Shown: piece by piece, positions 50,402 to 58,833 of the stretch
Position numbering within the stretch: position 1 is the stretch's first letter
How the letters are laid out: the number at the start of each line of letters is the position of its first letter
Assembly: GCF_011761945.1 (NCBI RefSeq)
Contig: NZ_JAASQV010000004.1
Location: forward strand, 124,001 to 188,000
Direction: 5' to 3'
DNA length: 64,000 nucleotides
Source of the DNA: Sphingomonas leidyi
Lineage (GTDB): Bacteria; Pseudomonadota; Alphaproteobacteria; Sphingomonadales; Sphingomonadaceae
The notes under the pieces: model-generated
Told to the model about the DNA's origin: nothing
Databases searched by the model: none
Seen by the model: the letters and a program-made list of their open reading frames with translations, nothing else
Made by a program: the position numbers and the translations under genes

Positions 50402-50881
50402 CTACCGGACCCGCGTGAAATAGTTCGTCCGCATCACCGGCTTGCCGCCTTCGCCGATATAGCCGGCGGTCTCGATCATCGTCTTCCCGTCCGGCGCGAC
50501 CGTGTAGACCCGGGTCGAGGCGGGGATCCCGCCCTTGCCCAGCACCATCACCAGCACATTGGGCGCCGGCAGCTGCACCGCGGCGATGTCCGCCTCGGGG
50601 CTGCCCTCCACGATATAGGGGGTCCCGTCGGGCGTGTAGGTGCCGGCCGTGTGGTTCTCATAGTCCTTGCCGACGATGTCGACACTGGTCCGCCACTTGC
50701 CGCCGCCGATATCGGCATAGCTGATCGTCACGCTCTTCGGCCGCGCCTCGGGCGGCATGGGCAAGCGCTCGACATCCACTGCCCAGCTGCCCAGCAGCGG
50801 CGACGGCGCGGCGGACTGGGCAAGGGCCGGCGCAGCATGGCCAAGGCCCACCGCCAGCAGAATCGCGAAAGGCACCTTCAT
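50402..50881 (-). CDS. Exported small hypothetical protein
   Basis: 159 residues with a Sec signal (MKVPFAILLAVGLGHAAPALAQ, in total about 22 residues). The mature part is beta-rich (SPLLGSWAVDVERLPMPPEA, GKWRTSVDIVG, TRVYTVAPDGKTM), which suggests a lipocalin-like or fatty-acid-binding barrel, but I cannot assign a family. It is divergent from the glucokinase-like gene across a region with several repeat motifs. Confidence 0.72.
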   Translation of the reverse strand: MKVPFAILLAVGLGHAAPALAQSAAPSPLLGSWAVDVERLPMPPEARPKSVTISYADIGGGKWRTSVDIVGKDYENHTAGTYTPDGTPYIVEGSPEADIAAVQLPAPNVLVMVLGKGGIPASTRVYTVAPDGKTMIETAGYIGEGGKPVMRTNYFTRVR

Positions 50882-50942
50882 CCGTCTCTCTCCCGAAGTT
50901 GGTCGGCGAGAGGATATGTCGGAATCCACGCCCCCGTCCTCC

Positions 50943-50980
50943 TGTAACTCCCTGTGTAACGCTGTAAATTCGCTTGTAAC
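50943..50980. promoter_or_regulatory. TGTAAC direct-repeat array
   Basis: TGTAAC at 50943, 50955 and 50975 and TGTAAA at 50963 are all in the same orientation, spaced 12, 8 and 12 bp. Regular head-to-tail hexamers of this kind are typical of response-regulator binding sites. The array lies between the exported-protein gene (start at 50881) and the glucokinase-like gene. Confidence 0.45.
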
Positions 50981-51019
50981 AAAGCCGCTTGCACGAATGG
51001 CTTTGTTCGCTTTACTCTC

Positions 51020-51077
51020 TGACAACGCTGCCAATCGCAATCTTGTTGCTCATGGGGCGACTGTTAGCGATAACAGT
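51020..51077. promoter_or_regulatory. Two LacI-type operator-like palindromes upstream of the glucokinase-like gene
   Basis: ACTGTTA-GCGA-TAACAGT (51060-51077) is a perfect 18-bp palindrome whose core TGTTAGCGATAACA closely matches LacI-family operators (TGTTAGCGCTAACA type). TGACAACGCTGCCA (51020-51033) is a second, imperfect copy with the same CGCT centre. Both lie within about 100 bases of the start codon at 51123, so sugar-responsive repression is likely. The repressor gene is not in the window. Confidence 0.6.
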
Positions 51078-51122
51078 ATTCGGACTCCGCAAAGCGGGGC
51101 CGATCAGACAGGGGGTGCGTCG

Positions 51123-52073
51123 ATGGGCGAAGGCTTGGCGTTGGTGGCCGATATCGGCCGCCAATCGGTGCGGTTCGGGCTGACCGGCGGCGAGGCGGGG
51201 CCGGCGCCACGCGACATCCGGCGGTTCTCGACCAGCGAGCATCCCACCTTCACCAGCGCTCTCGTCTCCTATCTGAGCGGCCTGGGACTTCAGGACGCGC
51301 GGCTGCCGAGCGTGCTGGCCGTGGCCGGCGCGGCGCGCGGCGACCTGATCAACCTGACCGGCAGCCGCTGGTACATCTCGCTCGCCGGCGTCGAGGCGGT
51401 GCTGCGCGCGCCGCCTCGCGCGCTCAACGAATGCGCCGCCAATGCGCTGGCGCTCACCACCCTGCCGCCCAGCGCCTTCACCCCGCTGCACGGGCCGCCG
51501 CCGCGCGCAGTGGAGCCCGGCGGCACCTATGTCGTGATCGGGACCGGCACCGGGCTCGGCGTCGCCGCGTTGATCAGCGCGGGCGGGCGGCTCGTCCCCG
51601 TGCAGAGCGAGGCCGGCCACATCGCCTTCGCGCCCGAGACGGCGGACGAACGCAAGTTCGCCGAGTTCTGCCGGAAGCGCGGCCATGCGCTCGACGTGGA
51701 GACGCTGGTCAGCGCGCCGGGACTCTGCCTCGCCTATGAAGCATTGTCCGGAGGCATCAGGATAGCCTCGCCCGAGGACATCACCCGCAGCACCGCGCGC
51801 GACCCGATCGCGGCGGCGGTGGTGCGCATGTTCGTCGAGCATCTTGGTGCCTTTGCCGGGGATCTCGCGCTCGCCTTCGGCGCCTGGGACGGCGTCTACC
51901 TCACCGGCGCGATCAGCCGCGCGCTCCACTCCCATCTCCTGGATCCGGGCTTCCGCCGCCGGATGGAGGGCAAGGCCGCGTTCCGCCGCCAGCTCTCCGA
52001 CGTCCCGGCAGTGCTGGTCAACCGCAACGATCTCGAACTGATCGGCGCGGCTGCCGCCTATGGGAACGCCTGA
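51123..52073 (+). CDS. Glucokinase-family protein with altered catalytic motifs
   Basis: 316 residues, the length of E. coli-type Glk. VIGTGTGLGVAALIS is the ATP-phosphate motif, and VQSEAGHIAFAP is the family HIxF-type segment. However the N-terminal DIGGTNARF motif reads DIGRQSVRFGL, and the catalytic Asp of the N-D motif appears as Glu (LNECAANALAL, Glu103). It may be a diverged kinase or a sugar sensor. GGGGGTG supports the ATG at 51123. LacI-type operators lie upstream. Confidence 0.8.
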   Translation: MGEGLALVADIGRQSVRFGLTGGEAGPAPRDIRRFSTSEHPTFTSALVSYLSGLGLQDARLPSVLAVAGAARGDLINLTGSRWYISLAGVEAVLRAPPRALNECAANALALTTLPPSAFTPLHGPPPRAVEPGGTYVVIGTGTGLGVAALISAGGRLVPVQSEAGHIAFAPETADERKFAEFCRKRGHALDVETLVSAPGLCLAYEALSGGIRIASPEDITRSTARDPIAAAVVRMFVEHLGAFAGDLALAFGAWDGVYLTGAISRALHSHLLDPGFRRRMEGKAAFRRQLSDVPAVLVNRNDLELIGAAAAYGNA

Positions 52074-52108
52074 CGCCATCTGCCGCGTGTCGTCGCCGGG
52101 GGTGATGG

Positions 52109-52525
52109 ATGGCGCTTGACGCTGGGAGCGGCCCGAGCCACCCCGTCCCCATGACCGGCCCATCGCTAGCGCACCGCATTCGCACCGAAGCGCACGCCAT
52201 CTGGTTCGCGGTGCGCGATCCGCGCACGCCGTTGCTCGCCAAGCTGGTCGGCGTGCTGGTCGCCGCCTATGCGCTTTCGCCGATCGACCTGATCCCGGAT
52301 TTCATTCCGGTCCTCGGCCTCGTCGACGATGCGATCGTCATTCCGCTCGGCGTCTGGCTGTTCGAGAAGCTGATCCCGCCCGCGCTCTTTGCCGAGCACC
52401 GCGCCCGCGCCGAGATCGAGACGCAGCGGCCGGTCAGCTGGCCCGGCGTGCTGCTCATCCTGGCGATCTGGATCGGCGTCGCCTGGCTGATCTGGAGCAT
52501 AGTCGCGACCAGCGAATATAACTGA
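52109..52525 (+). CDS. YkvA-like membrane protein (DUF1232)
   Basis: 138 residues. LAKLVGVLVAAYALSPIDLI followed by PDFIPVLGLVDDAIV is the DUF1232 signature; a second helix (GVLLILAIWIGVAWLIW) is C-terminal. Function unknown. GGGGGTGATGG precedes the ATG at 52109; an internal ATG at 52151 has no ribosome site. It is 35 bp from the glucokinase-like gene and may be cotranscribed. Confidence 0.85.
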   Translation: MALDAGSGPSHPVPMTGPSLAHRIRTEAHAIWFAVRDPRTPLLAKLVGVLVAAYALSPIDLIPDFIPVLGLVDDAIVIPLGVWLFEKLIPPALFAEHRARAEIETQRPVSWPGVLLILAIWIGVAWLIWSIVATSEYN

Positions 52526-52531
52526 TCCGGC

Positions 52532-52556
52532 CTCCCCTCCGTTCCAGGGAGGGGAG
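52532..52556. terminator. Bidirectional hairpin terminator
   Basis: CTCCCCTCC / GGAGGGGAG, a perfect 9-bp stem with a 7-base loop, in the 42-bp gap between the convergent DUF1232 and phaZ genes. Same core as the hairpin at 13958-13991. Confidence 0.7.
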
Positions 52557-52567
52557 AGCCACGCCGC

Positions 52568-53800
52568 TCAGCCCGGATTCGCCGCCATCCACTGTTCCAG
52601 GATCGGCGCGATGCGATTGCGCCACTTGGAGCCGTTGAAGATGCCGTAATGGCCCACGCCCTCGGCGAGGTGATAATGCTTCAGATCCTCGGGAAGCGCA
52701 GTCGCGATGGTCAGCGCCGCCCTGGTCTGGCCGATGCCCGAAATATCGTCCTTCTCGCCCTCGATCGCGAGGATGGCCACGTCCCGGATCGCCGCCGGAT
52801 CCACCTTGCGCCCGCGATGCGTCATCGTGCCCCGGGGCAGCGCATGCGCCTGGAACACCGTGTCGATCGTCTGGAGATAGAATTCGGCGGTCATGTCGCA
52901 GACCGAGCGGTACTCCTCGTAGAATTTCATCGTCGCGTCGGCGCTCTCGTCATCGCCCTGGACGAGATGCTTGAACATCTCCCAGTGCGAGATCATGTGG
53001 TTGCCGAGGTTCATCGTCATGAAGCCCGCGAGCTGCAGGAAGCCCGGATAGACTTTCCGTCCCGCCCCGGCATAGCTCATCGGCACGGTGGCGATGACGT
53101 TCTGCTCGAACCAGCTGAACGGCCGCTCGGTGGCGAGCGTGTTCACTGCGGTCGGCGCTTCGCGCGTGTCGATCGGGCCGCCCATCATGGTGAGCGTCGC
53201 GGGGCGATTCGGATGCGCGTCGGCGCTCATCACCGCGACGGCGGCATAGGCCGGCACCGAGGGCTGGCATACCGCCAGCACATGCGGCCGCGGATCGCCG
53301 TCCTTGCCGATGAAGGCGAGGAACTCGACCAGATAATCGATATAGTCGTCCAGGTCGAAGCGGCCATGCGCGAGCGACACCAGCTTCGCGTCGCGCCAAT
53401 CGGTGATGTAGACGTCCGCCACCGGCAGCATGCGCTCGACCGTGCCGCGCAGCAGCGTGGCATAGTGGCCGGACATCGGCGCGACGATCAGCAGCTTCGG
53501 GCCGCCTTCCACGCCCGTGCGCACGAAGCGCTTGAGCTGGCCGAACGGCTTGCGCAGTACCACTTCCTCATGAACCTCGACCTGCCGGCCGTCGACCGTC
53601 GTATGATCGAGCCCGAATTCCGGCTTGCCGCGGGGAGCGGAGGCATGGGCGAACACTTCGAGCGCCGAGGCGAGCACCGGTCCGCCGCCGAAATAGGCGA
53701 ACGGATTGGCCGGATTGTTCAACAGCCCCGCGGAAAAATTGGCCAGCGCGCTCGCACCTGCGAGAAGCGAGCGCTGAATCTCATAAGCGTCGTACAGCAT
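52568..53800 (-). CDS. phaZ: Intracellular polyhydroxyalkanoate depolymerase
   Basis: 410 residues, typical of PhaZ1-type intracellular enzymes. MLYDAYEIQRSLLAGASALA and PLNNPANPFAYF-like segments mark the N-terminus. The lipase-box equivalent uses Cys: LAVCQPSVPAY (Cys178), with a late GHYGIFNGSKWR His region. It degrades native PHB granules to release hydroxybutyrate. AAGGGACGCA precedes the ATG at 53800. It is a single-gene unit. Confidence 0.9.
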   Translation of the reverse strand: MLYDAYEIQRSLLAGASALANFSAGLLNNPANPFAYFGGGPVLASALEVFAHASAPRGKPEFGLDHTTVDGRQVEVHEEVVLRKPFGQLKRFVRTGVEGGPKLLIVAPMSGHYATLLRGTVERMLPVADVYITDWRDAKLVSLAHGRFDLDDYIDYLVEFLAFIGKDGDPRPHVLAVCQPSVPAYAAVAVMSADAHPNRPATLTMMGGPIDTREAPTAVNTLATERPFSWFEQNVIATVPMSYAGAGRKVYPGFLQLAGFMTMNLGNHMISHWEMFKHLVQGDDESADATMKFYEEYRSVCDMTAEFYLQTIDTVFQAHALPRGTMTHRGRKVDPAAIRDVAILAIEGEKDDISGIGQTRAALTIATALPEDLKHYHLAEGVGHYGIFNGSKWRNRIAPILEQWMAANPG

Positions 53801-54074
53801 TGCGTCCCTTCCGCCGTCCCCCTCCCCAAAAACGGCGGCGGCTATGTTAGCGTTATAGGCGAGCCGTGCTGCGGCGCAACGCCGGGCAAGGCCGTAATGC
53901 GACGGAACGATCCGCAGCTCCCATACCGCAACCACGAAATCGCAGTCGATATCCGGCTAACCCCCTCTGTACACACGACGAACTGGCCGTTCCGGAATTC
54001 CTGTGGATATCCGGGCAACCCGTCCCGGCAAAGGACGGTTCCCCTCTCTCTCCAATCGCGCTAGTCCGCCGCGC

Positions 54075-55874
<1,800 letters not shown>

Positions 55875-55906
55875 CACGGGCTTCGCGGCGGACCGAACCG
55901 GCCGAT

Positions 55907-55972
55907 CCCGATCGGCTGCCGGCCCGCAACGGTGCCGGGGCTCCGTGCCCCGGCGGGCCGGCAGCGATCGGG
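55907..55972. terminator. Long nested hairpin between ABC exporter and ohr genes
   Basis: An outer stem pairs 55907-55925 with 55955-55972 (CCCGATCG-CTGCCGGCCC, about 17 bp with one bulged G). Inside is a second hairpin GCCGGGGC-TCCGT-GCCCCGGC. The two convergent genes end 33 and 13 bases away, so it probably terminates both. Confidence 0.65.
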
Positions 55973-55984
55973 CGGAAGGATGCC

Positions 55985-56410
55985 TCAGGCGATCGTCAGG
56001 CCCACATCGAGATTGTTGCGGGTCGCATTCGAATAGGGGCAGATCTGGTGCGCGGCCTGGACGAGCTTCTCCGCATCGGCGCGCTCCACGCCGGGCAGGC
56101 TGATTTCCAGGTCGGCGGCGATGCCGAAACCGCCCGCCGCGCGCGGTCCGATGCCGACGGTCGCGGTCACGCTGGTTTCGGCCGGAACCTTGATCTTGAG
56201 CTGCGCGCCCGCAACCTTCAGCGCGCCGATGAAGCAGGCCGAATAGCCGGCTGCGAACAACTGCTCGGGATTGGTCCCCTCGCCGCCCGCGCCGCCCAGT
56301 TCCTTCGGCGTCGAGAGCCTGGCGACGAAACGCCCGTCCTCGCTGCGGGCCTCGCCGTCGCGGCCGCCGGTGGCCGTGGCGCGGGTGCTGTACTTTACGT
56401 CAACCGACAT
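55985..56410 (-). CDS. ohr: Organic hydroperoxide resistance protein
   Basis: 141 residues of the Ohr/OsmC family. The catalytic Cys pair is Cys59 (GYSACFIGAL) and Cys124 (HQICPYSNAT), with EGTNPEQLFAAGY between the domains. It reduces organic hydroperoxides using lipoyl proteins. It is divergent from the OhrR-like gene, the classic arrangement. Confidence 0.94.
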   Translation of the reverse strand: MSVDVKYSTRATATGGRDGEARSEDGRFVARLSTPKELGGAGGEGTNPEQLFAAGYSACFIGALKVAGAQLKIKVPAETSVTATVGIGPRAAGGFGIAADLEISLPGVERADAEKLVQAAHQICPYSNATRNNLDVGLTIA

Positions 56411-56433
56411 GCTCGATCTCCTTATTTAAGCTC

Positions 56434-56508
56434 GCGATATTGTTTATTGCGATATTATTCAGCTAATGGATGAATCGGGGCTTGTCCAGCGAATTCGTTA
56501 TCGCGATA
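56434..56508. promoter_or_regulatory. Candidate OhrR operators between ohr and ohrR
   Basis: GCGATATT occurs twice as a direct repeat (56434-56441 and 56449-56456, 15 bp apart), and TATCGCGATA at 56499-56508 is a perfect palindrome containing the same CGATA unit. They lie in the A+T-rich gap between the divergent genes, where OhrR is expected to bind. Confidence 0.45.
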
Positions 56509-56547
56509 TGGTTTTTGATGATATCGGCCTCGGCCAAGGAGACGACC

Positions 56548-56985
56548 ATGCCCGCCGCGATGCCCCTCGACGACCAGCTCTGCTTCTCGCTCTACGCGAC
56601 GAGCATGGCGATCACGCGCGCCTACAAGCCGATGCTCGACCGGCTCGGCATCACCTATCCGCAATATCTGGTGCTCCATGCGCTGTGGGAGCAGGACGGC
56701 CGCACCGTCGGGGCCATCGCCGATCGGCTCGCACTCGAATCGAGCACGGTGACCCCGCTGGTGAAGCGGCTCGAAGCGGCACGCTTCGTCACCCGCGAAC
56801 GCAATCCGCAGGACGAGCGCCAGGTCCAGGTGCGCCTCACCGATCGCGGCCGCCACATGCGCGAGGAATGCGGCTGCCTGGCGGAGGAACTGCTGGCCCG
56901 CTCGGGGATGCACGGCGAGGAGCTGGGGGCGCTCAACCGCGACGTGAAGACGCTGTGGAATGCGCTGCGCGAGGCGCGGGACTGA
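56548..56985 (+). CDS. ohrR: OhrR-type MarR-family peroxide sensor
   Basis: 145 residues. The redox Cys12 of OhrR is present in DDQLCFSLYATS. The winged helix is AIADRLALESSTVTPLVKRL with wing RNPQDERQVQVRLT. Oxidation of the Cys releases repression of ohr. AAGGAG supports the ATG at 56548; longer in-frame starts would add an unrelated hydrophobic segment. A second Cys pair (EECGCLAEE) near the C-terminus could act in the one- versus two-Cys mechanism. Confidence 0.9.
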   Translation: MPAAMPLDDQLCFSLYATSMAITRAYKPMLDRLGITYPQYLVLHALWEQDGRTVGAIADRLALESSTVTPLVKRLEAARFVTRERNPQDERQVQVRLTDRGRHMREECGCLAEELLARSGMHGEELGALNRDVKTLWNALREARD

Positions 56986-57160
56986 ACGCCGTGCCAGCTT
57001 GATGCGAAGCAGCGGCGACGCGCTCGATCACCATACCGCCTCTTCCAATATTGGCCTTCCTCTGCTTCACTCAAATCCGTTCGGAGCCATCGCTTCGGGC
57101 GGAGGGCAAGGCGCGGCACTCCTGTACGTGCGATCGGGAGCGTCAACGGAATCAATGAAT

Positions 57161-57182
57161 CGTTCAACTACGCGGTTGAACG
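57161..57182. promoter_or_regulatory. Palindromic operator-like site upstream of the reductase gene
   Basis: CGTTCAAC-TACGCG-GTTGAACG is a perfect 22-bp site with 8-base arms, ending 22 bases before the ATG at 57205. Its size and symmetry suit a TetR-family repressor. No such regulator gene is adjacent. Confidence 0.55.
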
Positions 57183-57204
57183 TCAAGGAGCAGGAAACGA
57201 GCAG

Positions 57205-58374
57205 ATGGCAGACCGCGAATTCGATATCATCGTCTATGGCGCCACCGGCTTCACCGGCCGCCTCGTCGCCGAATATCTTGCGGGCCATTATCCGGACGTG
57301 AAATGGGCGATGGCCGGGCGCTCGCTCACCAAGCTGCAGGAGGTCCGGGACGAGATCGGCGCGCCGGCGTCGACTCCGCTGCTCACCGCCAATGCCGATG
57401 ATCCCGCCGCGCTGAAGGCGATGGTTGCCCGCGCCACGGTGGTGATCACCACGGTCGGCCCCTATCAGCTCCATGGCGAGGCGCTGCTCGCCGCCTGTGT
57501 CGAGACGGGCACCGCCTATGTCGACCTGTGCGGCGAGCCGGCGTGGATGGGCCAGATGATCCGCAAATACGAAGACGCGGCCAAGGCCAGCGGCGCGCGC
57601 ATCGTCTTCTCCTGCGGTTTCGATTCGATCCCCTTCGATCTCGGCGTGTGGACCGTGCAGCAGGCGGCGATCGCCCGCTTCGGCCGGCCGGCGCCGCGCG
57701 TGAAGGGCCGGGTGCGGGCGATGAAGGGCACCTTCTCGGGCGGCACCTTCGCCAGCGGCAAGGCTTCGATGGCCGCGGCGGCCAGGGACCCCGCGATCCT
57801 CAAGCTGATGCTCGATCCCTTCGCGCTCACGCCGGGCTTCGCGGGCCCCGCCCAGCCAAACGGCATGGTTCCCTATCATGACGAAGCGATCGACGCCTGG
57901 GTCGCGCCCTTCATGATGGCAGTGATCAACACCAAGAACGTCCATCGCTCGAACTTCCTCGCCGGCCAGCCCTATGGCGCGGACTTCCAATATGACGAGA
58001 TGCTGGTCGTTCCCGGCCTTGGCGAGATCGGCAAGGCCGCGGCCGAGGCGATGGCCAAGATCAATCCGATGGCGGCGGACAAGGGCCCGGCACCGGGCGA
58101 GGGGCCGAGCAAGGAGGAGCGCGAGACCGGCTTCTACGACATCGCCTTCGTGGCGGAGATGCCCGACGGACAGCGCCTCTCGGCCATAGTGAAGGGGGAC
58201 CGGGATCCCGGCTATGGCTCGACCAGCAAGATGATCGCCGAGAGCGCGCTCTGCCTGATCGAGGATGTGCCGGCGGCGGGCAAGGGCGGCATCTGGACGG
58301 CGGGAGGCCTGATGGCCGCGCCGCTGGCCAGGCGGCTGGAGGCGCATGCCGGCCTCAGCTTTGCGGTCGACTGA
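57205..58374 (+). CDS. Saccharopine dehydrogenase-like trans-acting enoyl reductase family protein
   Basis: 389 residues. The Rossmann start DIIVYGATGFTGRLVAEYLA and the internal GEPAWMGQMI and SCGFDSIPFDLGVW are typical of the mycobacterial trans-acting enoyl reductase-like group, not of lysine biosynthesis enzymes. A role in lipid or polyketide reduction is possible. It differs from the DUF4166 fusion at 177-1784. A palindromic operator is just upstream. The stop abuts that of the convergent gene. Confidence 0.87.
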   Translation: MADREFDIIVYGATGFTGRLVAEYLAGHYPDVKWAMAGRSLTKLQEVRDEIGAPASTPLLTANADDPAALKAMVARATVVITTVGPYQLHGEALLAACVETGTAYVDLCGEPAWMGQMIRKYEDAAKASGARIVFSCGFDSIPFDLGVWTVQQAAIARFGRPAPRVKGRVRAMKGTFSGGTFASGKASMAAAARDPAILKLMLDPFALTPGFAGPAQPNGMVPYHDEAIDAWVAPFMMAVINTKNVHRSNFLAGQPYGADFQYDEMLVVPGLGEIGKAAAEAMAKINPMAADKGPAPGEGPSKEERETGFYDIAFVAEMPDGQRLSAIVKGDRDPGYGSTSKMIAESALCLIEDVPAAGKGGIWTAGGLMAAPLARRLEAHAGLSFAVD

Positions 58375-58692
58375 TCAGTAGAACAGCATCGTTACCCCGG
58401 CGGCGGCGAGGCAGAGGACGATCACCACCGGCACCATGATCGCCCGGGTACGGTCCAGCTGCTTCCGGAAGGCGGCGAGGTCGAACCAGTAGCGCCCCGC
58501 CCCCACCTCGTGGACGATGCCGGCGCCGCGCATGCGCTCGAACTGGGTTCGCTCGATCCGGTCCTGGGGCACGAAGGAGACCGCCTCCTCGGCGCTCACT
58601 GCGTGCTGGGCAAAGAAATGCGCGCGGATCCGCTGCCGCGCCCGCATGGCCAGGGCGCCGATGGAGACTGGCGCATGGGACCTGAACATCAT
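58375..58692 (-). CDS. Hypothetical protein with C-terminal membrane helix
   Basis: 105 residues: a basic, helical cytoplasmic part (MRARQRIRAHFFAQHAVSAE; FERMRGAGIVHEVGAGRYWF) followed by one membrane helix (AIMVPVVIVLCLAAAGVTML). The middle looks like a winged-helix fragment, but I cannot name it. GGGGA seven bases upstream favours the ATG at 58692 over that at 58716. Confidence 0.65.
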   Translation of the reverse strand: MMFRSHAPVSIGALAMRARQRIRAHFFAQHAVSAEEAVSFVPQDRIERTQFERMRGAGIVHEVGAGRYWFDLAAFRKQLDRTRAIMVPVVIVLCLAAAGVTMLFY

Positions 58693-58833
58693 CGGGACAT
58701 CCCCGGCCTGCCCCATGCCGGTGCGGCGGCGCGGGCCAGAACCAAGAGGACGGGCGTCGACATCGGGTCGGTTCCCCCGGAATATTAGGATGCGAGCATA
58801 AACCCCTGCGCCCGCCGGTTCAATCGTCCTCGC

